NCBI RefSeq assembly: GCF_000832065.1
Contig: NZ_JXQM01000021.1
Span: 124,001-188,000, forward strand
Direction: 5' to 3'
Length of the DNA stretch: 64,000 nucleotides
Source: Nitrosospira sp. NpAV
GTDB lineage: Bacteria; Pseudomonadota; Gammaproteobacteria; Burkholderiales; Nitrosomonadaceae
A program made the translations under genes and the position numbers. The notes beneath the pieces are model-generated. The model saw only the letters and a list, made by a program, of their open reading frames with translations, was not told the origin of the DNA and searched no databases. Of this stretch, positions 7,681 through 15,098 are shown in pieces; positions within the stretch are counted from its first letter, which is position 1, and each line of letters starts with the position of its first letter.

Positions 7681-8103
7681 TCAGTTATTTCCTATCTGGG
7701 GCGTTTCGCCGTCACGAATCACGGTAGACCCAACTTGCCGCTGCGCCATTTGGCGATGGGCAACAGCTTCCTTCATGTTTGAGCGCGCAGCTTGCTCATA
7801 TTTGCGTATCAATGCCGTGGTCTGCGATTTCAGGGTTTGGGCTTCCCTGCCATACAGTTGCCCATCATACTGTTCAAGCAGTTTCTTCTGCTCATCTGCC
7901 TTGGCCTGCATTTCCCTGGCGGCATCTTCAAAGCGTTTCGCCAAAACACTATGCTGGTTAGAGGAGTCTACAGATTGAATGGCTGATTGATCAGGAAGGC
8001 TTTCTGCTTTAACGGTGCCCATGGGGCCACCGACAACCAACAAGCCAAGCAGGGAGAAAATTGCGAAAGTATCTTTTACTTTTGTGCCGAGTGTCGTTGC
8101 CAT
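7681..8103 (-). CDS. Small secreted helical protein, paralogue 1
   Basis: 140 residues. A Sec signal peptide (MATTLGTKVKD, hydrophobic core, cleavage near TVKA|ES) precedes a mature helical domain rich in Ala, Gln, Lys and Glu. The core REMQAKADEQKKLLEQY then LYGREAQTLKSQ and ALIRKYEQAARSNMKEAVAH is shared with the genes at 8927-9355 and 9598-10023, and more distantly with 5177-5635. The start is fixed by AGGAG 9 bp upstream, conserved in all three. The upstream leader contains a dyad, three 19-bp repeats and the GGGTTTCCC module. No known family is recognised; periplasmic or extracellular location follows from the signal peptide. Confidence 0.85.
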   Translation of the reverse strand: MATTLGTKVKDTFAIFSLLGLLVVGGPMGTVKAESLPDQSAIQSVDSSNQHSVLAKRFEDAAREMQAKADEQKKLLEQYDGQLYGREAQTLKSQTTALIRKYEQAARSNMKEAVAHRQMAQRQVGSTVIRDGETPQIGNN

Positions 8104-8121
8104 TTTGATTCTCCTGTTCCA

Positions 8122-8136
8122 ATTGATTAGATCAAT
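8122..8136 (-). promoter_or_regulatory. Leader dyad ATTGATTAGATCAAT
   Basis: A perfect inverted repeat with 6-bp arms and a 3-bp spacer, 18 bp upstream of the start codon. Identical copies lie at 9374-9388 and 10042-10056 in the same position relative to the paralogues. It overlaps the region just 5' of the AGGAG site, so it could be an operator or a small RNA stem. Confidence 0.55.
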
Positions 8137-8139
8137 ATC

Positions 8140-8211
8140 GGACGGATGGTCAGAGTCCTTTTTTTCTGGACGAATGGTCAGAGTCCCACACTGGACGGAT
8201 GGTCAGAGTCC
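8140..8211 (-). repeat. 19-bp repeat array B (3 copies)
   Basis: Copies at 8140-8158, 8168-8186 and 8193-8211, matching GGACGGATGGTCAGAGTCC exactly or with one change. They sit between the leader dyad and the GGGTTTCCC module of the 7681-8103 gene. Array D in front of the 9598-10023 gene is almost identical. Confidence 0.85.
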
Positions 8212-8285
8212 TTGCGACCTCCTGAAAAAGATGCTCAGAATCTCAGGAAGTGAATTCATATTAAATCCCTCACTTTAAAAATGGT

Positions 8286-8325
8286 ATTGGGGAAACCCTG
8301 ATTTTGTACTAAGGGAAACCCTTAG
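8286..8325 (-). promoter_or_regulatory. GGGTTTCCC dyad module, copy 2
   Basis: On the minus strand, CTAAGGGTTTCCCTTAG (8325-8309) is followed by a second GGGTTTCCCC box (8289-8299), the same spacing as copies 1 and 3. It lies about 185 bp upstream of the 7681-8103 start codon and is taken as that gene's upstream regulatory site. Confidence 0.75.
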
Positions 8326-8926
8326 ATTTTGATAATCTTCCTGCAATGTGCCGCGCTGGATCTTCATTTTGTGCGCTGTTTGCCGGGTCCGGAGCACCAC
8401 TTTACCGATGCGCCCGATTGCCTGTGATCGTCGAGACCGGTACGTGATATACAGGGCTTACAGTGTTGGCATATCAAAAGCAACGTTTCTACAGTTAAGG
8501 GGAAAGGTACGGCGACTTGGCGGCCGATGGGGTCAGGCAGTTACATCAGCTCAAGGAGAGGATGCCTGATTGAAGGGCATCTGAGAAAAAGATCTGATAC
8601 CAACTTGCTGCCGGAAGTTGTTCAATAGTCATCGACATATGCAAGGTGAGAGTTAAACGCGCGTGTCCGCTAACAATTTTTTGAGCAGGAGTTAATACCA
8701 CAAGAGTAGGACAGCAAATTGGATAAAATCCTTGCCGCTTGTTTCAAGAGATTGAAAGCAAGCGGCAAGATAGCACTCGAAACTAGATTCGATTAAGAAT
8801 GATTTTGCTTTGATTGTTCCAGACGACATCAGTCAGATTGGAATACCGTGTAATCATCTGAGCCGCGAGTCAGAGTCCAAGATGAAAGGCAAATCTGACT
8901 TCAGATCTGCCCTCTACAACTCTGCA
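8326..8926. other. Intergenic region with hairpins, no gene seen
   Basis: About 600 bp. No coding frame is convincing. A partial 19-bp repeat (GAGTCAGAGTCC, about 8867-8878) and a post-stop hairpin (GGGCAGATCTGA ... TCAGATTTGCC, minus strand, about 8889-8914) follow the gene at 8927-9355. A long stem-loop lies at 8731-8769. The remainder, 8340-8700, shows no recognisable feature. Confidence 0.45.
8731..8769 (-). terminator. Strong stem-loop, probable terminator
   Basis: CTTGCCGCTTG at 8731-8741 pairs with CAAGCGGCAAG at 8759-8769, and the inside extends with TTTCA/TGAAA, giving about 16 bp of stem. On the minus strand GATTTTATCC follows. It lies about 160 bp past the 8927-9355 stop codon and could end the transcript carrying the two upstream paralogues. 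Confidence 0.5.
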
Positions 8927-9355
8927 TCAGTTACTTTCTGCATGGGGCATTTGGCTGCCATGAATCGCGTAATTATGGTCAGGCTGCTGCGCCATTTGGC
9001 GATGAGCGATAGCTTCCTTCATGTTCGAGCGAGCGGCTTGCTCGTACTTCCGTATCAATGCTGAAGTGTGTGATTGCAAGTCTTGTGCCTGCTTGCCATA
9101 CAGATAGCTTTTGTCCTCGTAGTGTTCCAACAACTTTTTTTGCTCATCCGACTTTGCTTGCATTTGCCGGGCAGCATCTTCAAAGTCTTTTGCCAAAACG
9201 CTATGTTCGCTAGAGGATGCTACAAGCTGGATAGCAGATTGATCAGTAAGATTTTCTGCTTTTACCGTGTCTATCGGGGCGCCCACGGCCAATAAGCCAA
9301 GCAGGGATAAAATCGCAAAAGTATCTTTTGCTTTTATGCCGAGTGTCGTTGCCAT
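8927..9355 (-). CDS. Small secreted helical protein, paralogue 2
   Basis: 142 residues, about two thirds identical by eye to the proteins on either side. The signal peptide is MATTLGIKAKD with a hydrophobic core ending near TVKA|EN. The mature segment has ARQMQAKSDEQKKLLEHY, SYLYGKQAQDLQSH and ALIRKYEQAARSNMKEAIAH. The EDKSYLYG stretch is closest to the lipoprotein at 5177-5635, so it bridges the two subgroups. It has the AGGAG site and leader dyad but no GGGTTTCCC module of its own. It is probably transcribed from the promoter of the 9598-10023 gene through the repeat array between them. Function is unknown. Confidence 0.85.
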   Translation of the reverse strand: MATTLGIKAKDTFAILSLLGLLAVGAPIDTVKAENLTDQSAIQLVASSSEHSVLAKDFEDAARQMQAKSDEQKKLLEHYEDKSYLYGKQAQDLQSHTSALIRKYEQAARSNMKEAIAHRQMAQQPDHNYAIHGSQMPHAESN

Positions 9356-9391
9356 TTTGATTCTCCTGTTCCAATTGATTAGATCAATATC

Positions 9392-9537
9392 GGACGGATA
9401 GTCAGAGTCCTTTTTTGCTACCGGACGAATGGTCAGAGTCCTTACACTGGACGGATGGTCAGAGTCCTGAGATAAACCGGCATTGCGCCGACGGACAAGG
9501 TATTCAGAGTCCTGTTACGGACGGATGGTCAGAGTCC
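9392..9537 (-). repeat. 19-bp repeat array C (5 copies)
   Basis: Copies at 9392-9410, 9423-9441, 9449-9467, 9493-9512 (the 20-bp variant) and 9519-9537. The array fills the spacer between paralogues 3 and 2. Its right half matches array A closely, including the gataaaccggcattg linker, so the two spacers share an origin. Confidence 0.85.
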
Positions 9538-9542
9538 TGAGA

Positions 9543-9584
9543 TGGCAGGCAAATCCCCATGATGGATCCGAGTTTGCCCTGCCA
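9543..9584 (-). other. Hairpin after stop codon of the 9598-10023 gene
   Basis: TGGCAGGCAAA at 9543-9553 pairs with TTTGCCCTGCCA at 9573-9584 with one bulge, 14 nt past the stop codon. It has the same position and similar sequence to 7629-7666. There is no T-run, so full termination is unlikely. Confidence 0.55.
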
Positions 9585-9597
9585 GTATAAATCTGTA

Positions 9598-10023
9598 TCA
9601 GTTACTTCCTGTTTGGGGCGTTTCGCCGCCATGAATCACGTTAGATCCGAATTGCCGCTGCGCCATTTGGCGATGGGCGACAGCTTCCTTCATGTTTGAG
9701 CGTGCGGCTTGCTCATATTTGCGTATCAGCGCTGAAGCGTGTGATTTCAAATTATGAGATTGCCAGCCATACAGATGCATCTCCTCATACTGTTCAAGCA
9801 GTTTCTTCTGCTCATCCGCCTTGGCCTGCATTTCCCTGGCGGTATCTTCAAAGCGCTTCGCCAAAACACTATGCTCGTCAAGAGATATGACAACTTGAAC
9901 GGTAGATTGTTCAGGAAGATTTTCTGCTTTAACGGTGTTAAAGGCCGCGCCTACAACCAACAAGCCAAGCAGGGAGAAAATTGCGAAAGTATCTTTTGCT
10001 TTTATGCCGAGTGCCGTTGCCAT
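9598..10023 (-). CDS. Small secreted helical protein, paralogue 3
   Basis: 141 residues from the ATG at 10023, chosen because AGGAG precedes it and the start aligns with both paralogues. An upstream in-frame ATG at 10113 would translate the repeat array and is rejected. Signal peptide MATALGIKAKD with cleavage near TVKA|EN. The mature part carries REMQAKADEQKKLLEQYEE, HLYGWQSHNLKSH and ALIRKYEQAARSNMKEAVAH. It is the first gene behind a full leader (GGGTTTCCC module, array D, dyad) and probably drives 8927-9355 as well. Export is well supported; the molecular role is unknown. Confidence 0.85.
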   Translation of the reverse strand: MATALGIKAKDTFAIFSLLGLLVVGAAFNTVKAENLPEQSTVQVVISLDEHSVLAKRFEDTAREMQAKADEQKKLLEQYEEMHLYGWQSHNLKSHASALIRKYEQAARSNMKEAVAHRQMAQRQFGSNVIHGGETPQTGSN

Positions 10024-10059
10024 TTTGATTCTCCTGTTCCAATTGATTAGATCAATATC

Positions 10060-10133
10060 GGACGGATGGTCAGAGTCCTTTTTGCTGCCGGACGAATGGT
10101 CAGAGTCCCACACTGGACGGATGGTCAGAGTCC
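10060..10133 (-). repeat. 19-bp repeat array D (3 copies)
   Basis: Copies at 10060-10078, 10090-10108 and 10115-10133, in the leader of the 9598-10023 gene. Sequence and spacing are almost the same as array B, indicating that gene and leader were duplicated together. Confidence 0.85.
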
Positions 10134-10207
10134 TTGCGACTGCCTGAAAATGATGCTCAGAATCTCAGGAAGTGAGTTCATATTAAATCCCTCACTTTAA
10201 AAATGGT

Positions 10208-10247
10208 ATTGGGGAAACCCTGATTTTGGACTAAGGGAAACCCTTAG
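10208..10247 (-). promoter_or_regulatory. GGGTTTCCC dyad module, copy 3
   Basis: The dyad CTAAGGGTTTCCCTTAG at 10247-10231 (minus strand) plus a second GGGTTTCCCC box at 10220-10211. It faces the 9598-10023 gene and lies 80 bp beyond the end of the RND pump gene. Flanks resemble copy 2 for at least 30 bp on each side. Confidence 0.75.
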
Positions 10248-10328
10248 ATTTTGATATGCTTAGTGTTAGTGGAAAGAAACCGCATCGGGGAGCAAGGCGG
10301 ATCGCCAGCAACGTCAGGGGAATACCGA

Positions 10329-13300
10329 TTAATCTTGGGTATGCTCCGGAACACCACCCGCTTTTGGACTGTGCTTGATAAGCGCACTTCCCGATAATTT
10401 ACGGAGAGCGACATAGAACACAGGGGTGAGGAACAATCCAAACAGAGTTACGCCAATCATGCCCGCGAACACGGTAATCCCCGTGGCTGAGCGTACTTCC
10501 GCACCAGCACCTGTCGAGAGTACCAGCGGTACGGAGCCAGCGACAAAGGCAATGGATGTCATGACAATCGGCCGCAGCCGCAAGCGGCAGGCTTCCAGTG
10601 CCGCTTCAATGATCCCCTTGCCTTGAAATTCCAGTTCACGCGCGAATTCGACGATCAGGATCGCATTCTTGCAGGCCAAGCCCATCAGCACAACCAGCCC
10701 CACCTGCACGAATATATTATTGTCGCCGCCCGTCAGCCATACGCCGAGCAGGGCGGCACACATGCATACCGGCACGATCAGGATGACGGCAAGCGGAAGC
10801 GTCCAGCTTTCGTACAGTGCCGCCAGCACGAGGAAGGCGAGCATGACGGCAAGCGGAAATACGATCAGCTTGGCATTGCTTTGCGTCACCTGCTGATAGG
10901 TCAGGTCCGTCCATTCCAGCATCATGCCTTCCGGCAGCATTTCCCCGGCCATTTCCTTTAGCCGGGCGATGGCCTGTCCCGAGGAAAACTGATGCGGATC
11001 GGAATCGCCGATCAGGTCGGCAGCAGGATAGCCGTTGTAGCGCAGTACCGGATCGGGGCCGTAGGTCGGCGTGATCGTCGTCATCGCACTGATAGGTAGC
11101 ATATCGCCGCTCTCGTTGCGTACACGCAATTTTTCGATGTCTTCAACGCGTTGCCGTTGCCAGGCGTCGGCCTGGACAAAAACGCGATAGACCCGGCCGA
11201 ACAGGTTGAAATCGTTCACATAGGCTGAGCCCAGGTAGATTTGCAGTGTATCGAACAGCTCGTTCAGCGGCACGCCCTGGGCTTTGGCCTTGGTACGATC
11301 GACCTTGATTTCAAGCTGGGGAATATTTGCCTGGTAAGCGCTGACCGGGTAAGTGAACCCCGGCGTCTCCGCGATCCTCCCCTGGAATGCTTTGGTTGCA
11401 TCCTGCAGTGCGCCATAACCCAGGCCGGCGCGATCTTCCACGTACAGCGAGTAGCCAGAACCGTTGCCCAATCCCTCGATCGGCGGCGGCATCAACGCAA
11501 AGGTAATACCCTCCTCAATGGAAGCGAACTTTTCATTGAGCTCGGCGACGATAGCGCTGGCGCTGCGGCTGCGCTGATCGAACGGCTTGAGGATGACGTA
11601 GGCGGCGCTGAAATTAGGCGTGTTGGTAAGCTGCAAGGCATTGAGGCCCGCATAAGCTGCCACTTTCTCCACGCCCTCGGTGTCCAGCGCGATATCGATC
11701 ATCTTGCGCACGACCTCGTCCGTGCGTGCCAGCGAGGCGCCCTCAGGCAGCTTGGCGCCGGTGAAGAGATAAAGTTTATCCTGCGTCGGGATAAAACCAT
11801 CCGGCACCTTGCCGAACAGCAGCGCGGTGCAGGCAAGCAGCATGAGGTAGACGCCGAAGACGAGCCCGCGTTTTGTCAGGGCGTGCCCCACGGTACGATG
11901 ATAGCGCTCGGAGTTGCGCTGGAAGAAGCGGTTGAAGGGGCGGAATATCCAGCCGAGCAAACGCTCGATCACGCGCGATAGCGCATCTTGGGGCGTGTCG
12001 TGGCTTTTGAGCAGCATGGCCGCCAATGCCGGCGAAAGGGTCAATGAGTTGATGGCGGAAATCACCGTGGAAACCGCGATTGTCACGGCGAACTGCTTGT
12101 AGAATTGGCCGGTTACACCCGTCAGAAAGGCCATCGGCACGAATACCGCGCACAGCACCAGTGCAATGGCAATGATGGGGCCCGATACCTCCTTCATCGC
12201 CTGGTGCGCGGCGGCCAGCGGGGCCAGTCCTTCCTCGATGTTGCGCTCGACGTTCTCCACGACGACAATGGCATCATCGACAACGATGCCGATCGCGAGC
12301 ACAAGACCGAACAAGGTCAGGGTATTGATCGAAAAACCGAGCAGGTACAGTACGGCAAAAGTGCCCACTATCGATACGGGCACCGCGATCAGGGGGATGA
12401 TCGAAGCACGCCAGGTCTGCAGGAAAAGAATCACGACAACTACGACGAGTGCAATGGCTTCCAGCAGCGTATTCTGCACGGCGCGGATCGAATCGCGCAC
12501 AAAAACGGTGGGGTCCCATGTCGGATCGTAGGTGACGCCCGGGGGAAAGCGCCTGGATAACTCATCCATCTTCGCATATACCGTGTCCGCCACTGCCAGG
12601 GCGTTGGCGCCCGGCGAGAGGAAGACGCCTACCGTGGCGTTGGTGTTCCTGTTGTTATAGGCGCGCACGGTATAATTGCCGGAACCGAGTTCCACGCGCG
12701 CCACGTTCGACAGGCGCACCACCTCACCATTCGGGCCGCTTTTCAGTATGATGTCCCCGAACTCGGCTTCGGTGCTGAGCCGGCCGCGCACATTGATTGA
12801 GACCAGGAAATCCGGCTTGTTTGGCGAAGGTTCGGCGCCGAGCTGGCCGGCCGATACCTGCACATTCTGTTCGCGCAGCGCGTTGAGTATGTCGCCGCCG
12901 GTCAGGCCGCGCGAAGCGACTTTATCCGGATCGAGCCAGATGCGCATCGCGTAGTCGCCCGAGCCGAACAGCTGTACATCGCCGATGCCGTGCAGGCGAG
13001 ATAGCTCATCCTTGACATGCAACACCAGGTAGTTGCGCAAATAGAGCGAGTCGTAGCGCCCGTCCGTCGAGATCAGGTTCATGTACATCAACGGCGTCGG
13101 GGATTGCTTCTGGGTCGTTACGCCATATTGCCGGACTGCCTCGGGCAGGCGCGGCAGCGCCTGGCTTACCCGGTTCAGTACGCGCACCGCGGCGATATCC
13201 GGATCCACGCCCGGCGTGAAGGTAATCACTACCTGGAGGGTACCGTCAGAACTGGCGATAGACTTCAGGTACATGATGCCTTCAACGCCGTTGATGGCTT

Positions 13301-13505
13301 CTTCCAGCGGCACGGCTACCGATTCGGCAATCTCTTTCGGATTGGCGCCCGGGTAGTTGGTGCGCACGAGAACGGTCGGTGGGATGACTTCGGGATATTC
13401 GCCGTTAGGCAGCAGGGGGATCGCAATCAGGCCGGCGGCAAAAATCACGATCGACAGTACCGCCGCGAAGATCGGCCGGTCGATAAAGAATCTGGAGAAA
13501 TCCAC
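10329..13505 (-). CDS. RND-family multidrug efflux transporter (MexF/AcrB-like)
   Basis: 1058 residues, the usual HAE1 length. It starts MDFSRFFIDRPIFAAVLS, then shows two periplasmic loops and twelve predicted helices. The proton-relay helix 4 motif GIVVDDAIVVVENV and the conserved N-terminal EYPEVIPPTV are present. It exports hydrophobic or amphiphilic compounds from the inner membrane and periplasm using proton import. The adaptor gene ends 20 bp upstream, so the two form an operon. No outer-membrane channel gene follows, so a TolC/OprM-type partner must be encoded elsewhere. The closest named type by eye is MexF, but substrates cannot be predicted. Confidence 0.92.
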   Translation of the reverse strand: MDFSRFFIDRPIFAAVLSIVIFAAGLIAIPLLPNGEYPEVIPPTVLVRTNYPGANPKEIAESVAVPLEEAINGVEGIMYLKSIASSDGTLQVVITFTPGVDPDIAAVRVLNRVSQALPRLPEAVRQYGVTTQKQSPTPLMYMNLISTDGRYDSLYLRNYLVLHVKDELSRLHGIGDVQLFGSGDYAMRIWLDPDKVASRGLTGGDILNALREQNVQVSAGQLGAEPSPNKPDFLVSINVRGRLSTEAEFGDIILKSGPNGEVVRLSNVARVELGSGNYTVRAYNNRNTNATVGVFLSPGANALAVADTVYAKMDELSRRFPPGVTYDPTWDPTVFVRDSIRAVQNTLLEAIALVVVVVILFLQTWRASIIPLIAVPVSIVGTFAVLYLLGFSINTLTLFGLVLAIGIVVDDAIVVVENVERNIEEGLAPLAAAHQAMKEVSGPIIAIALVLCAVFVPMAFLTGVTGQFYKQFAVTIAVSTVISAINSLTLSPALAAMLLKSHDTPQDALSRVIERLLGWIFRPFNRFFQRNSERYHRTVGHALTKRGLVFGVYLMLLACTALLFGKVPDGFIPTQDKLYLFTGAKLPEGASLARTDEVVRKMIDIALDTEGVEKVAAYAGLNALQLTNTPNFSAAYVILKPFDQRSRSASAIVAELNEKFASIEEGITFALMPPPIEGLGNGSGYSLYVEDRAGLGYGALQDATKAFQGRIAETPGFTYPVSAYQANIPQLEIKVDRTKAKAQGVPLNELFDTLQIYLGSAYVNDFNLFGRVYRVFVQADAWQRQRVEDIEKLRVRNESGDMLPISAMTTITPTYGPDPVLRYNGYPAADLIGDSDPHQFSSGQAIARLKEMAGEMLPEGMMLEWTDLTYQQVTQSNAKLIVFPLAVMLAFLVLAALYESWTLPLAVILIVPVCMCAALLGVWLTGGDNNIFVQVGLVVLMGLACKNAILIVEFARELEFQGKGIIEAALEACRLRLRPIVMTSIAFVAGSVPLVLSTGAGAEVRSATGITVFAGMIGVTLFGLFLTPVFYVALRKLSGSALIKHSPKAGGVPEHTQD

Positions 13506-13525
13506 TGAAGCTACCTCACCGCGCC

Positions 13526-14683
13526 TTACAGCGCAGCCATCGGGATTTCATTGAGCTTAACCGCCATACCGGGATGGATTTTCTGCTGGCCGGTGACCAC
13601 GATCCTGTCCTCCGGCGCAAGGCCGGACTGTATCACGCGCAATCCCTCCGCCATGCGGCCGAGCACGATGTCCCTGCGTTGGACTTTGTTATCCTTGTCC
13701 ACCACGTAGACGTACTTTCGGTCCTGATCAGTCATCACTGCCTTGTCATCGATCAGCAGGGCATTTTCCTTCCCGCCACTGACAAATTGCACGCGCACGA
13801 ACAAGCCGGGAGTAAAAACGCGATCGGCATTGGGAAGCACGGCGCGCACGCGTATCGTTCCAACGGCGGGATTGACCTGGTTGTCGAAGAAGTTGATCGT
13901 GCCCGCGTGGGGATAGCCTTGCTCGTTGGCTAGGCCGACGCGTACCGAGGTGCCTGCCGCTGCGCCTTCGCCCTCACGCTCCTGTTCGCCGTAGCGCAGG
14001 TAGCTGTTTTCGTCGACATCGAAGTATACGTACATGGGATCCTGCGACACCACCGTGGTCAGGATGGTCTGGTCGGCAACGGCCAGGTTGCCGACAGTCA
14101 GCACGGCACGGCTCGTTTTACCGGCGACTGGCGCGCGCACTTCGGTAAATTCCAGCTGGAGTTTCGCATTGTCTACCACTGCCTTGGCCGCATCAATATC
14201 TGCAGTGCTCTGCGTGAGCGTGGTACTGCGCGTGTCCATCTCTTCACGCGAGATTGCCTCGGCTTCCATTAGCAGCCGGGCATTCTTGTCCCGCATGCCC
14301 GCGAGCTTTTCCGCCACACGCGCACGATCGAGCTGTGCCTGCGCATTGGCCAGTGCCATCCGATAGGGACGCTGATCGATAAGGAACATCAGGTCACCCT
14401 TTTTCACCTCCTGGCCTTCCTTGTACGCGACACGCTGCACATAGCCGCTCACGCGGGCTCGCAGTTCAATGGTATCGATCGCGCTGACACGGCCAGTGTA
14501 TTCATTCCATTGCTGCACCGGCCTGGAGAGTACTCGGGCAACGCTGATCTCCGGCGGAGGCGGCGCCTGACCGCCGCCCGCCTGCTCGCTGTCGCAAGCT
14601 GCCAGCACCAGCATCAATGCGACGATTACGCCTGGCATAATCGTGCGTATACGGAACACTCTACCCATTTGAGAGTGAGGCAT
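13526..14683 (-). CDS. RND periplasmic adaptor lipoprotein (MexE/AcrA-like)
   Basis: 385 residues. The signal peptide ends in a lipobox (VLAAC, Cys29), then a proline-rich linker. Barrel-sandwich halves are seen at RARVSGYVQRVAYKEGQEV and RAPVAGKTSRAV around a coiled-coil hairpin of about 100-170. A beta-barrel and membrane-proximal domain follow, with VFTPGLFVRV. It bridges the RND pump to an outer-membrane channel. It is the first gene of the operon; AAGGG stands before the ATG. A large winged-helix/AAA regulator ends 415 bp upstream on the same strand and may control it. Confidence 0.92.
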   Translation of the reverse strand: MPHSQMGRVFRIRTIMPGVIVALMLVLAACDSEQAGGGQAPPPPEISVARVLSRPVQQWNEYTGRVSAIDTIELRARVSGYVQRVAYKEGQEVKKGDLMFLIDQRPYRMALANAQAQLDRARVAEKLAGMRDKNARLLMEAEAISREEMDTRSTTLTQSTADIDAAKAVVDNAKLQLEFTEVRAPVAGKTSRAVLTVGNLAVADQTILTTVVSQDPMYVYFDVDENSYLRYGEQEREGEGAAAGTSVRVGLANEQGYPHAGTINFFDNQVNPAVGTIRVRAVLPNADRVFTPGLFVRVQFVSGGKENALLIDDKAVMTDQDRKYVYVVDKDNKVQRRDIVLGRMAEGLRVIQSGLAPEDRIVVTGQQKIHPGMAVKLNEIPMAAL

Positions 14684-15098
14684 GCATATCCCTTTTGGCT
14701 ATTGCAACAAACAAGGCAGGAGCTCGTCCACCCCTATCGGAGTCAACAGATATACTCGTGAAATAGACACGCTTGTAATCATGCGGCATAGCCGAATTAT
14801 GAAGGCGAATAGCATCGTGGTTGTCAACGAGGCAAAAAGGGCTTCATACTGTCCGCAACATAATATTCAAAAAGCACGGTTTCTTTCCACACCCCCCTGC
14901 AACTGCATAACCAGCTTTTGCTGCGAAGGCGATTAGATCCGTTTTCTGAGACGGCCCATTACGTTGCACCTTCCCCAACCCCAAGAACCACACCCTACTT
15001 AACCCGCCAGCAATCGGATTTGGATTCAGGATTTGCAGAGAAAATCACACCGCGTCGCGGAGCATATTACCATGCGAAGAAGTGCCATTATTTTCCTT
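14684..15098. other. Region upstream of the efflux operon, no gene seen
   Basis: Holds the presumed promoter of the adaptor/pump operon. No strong dyad, terminator or coding frame was recognised. Confidence 0.4.

Noticed and set aside
10024-10113. Longer N-terminus for the 9598-10023 protein
   Set aside because: It would translate the 19-bp repeats; paralogues start at the conserved AGGAG-ATG.
7504-10133. CRISPR array
   Set aside because: Repeats are only 19-20 bp, spacers are 6-25 bp and partly identical between arrays, and no cas genes are present.
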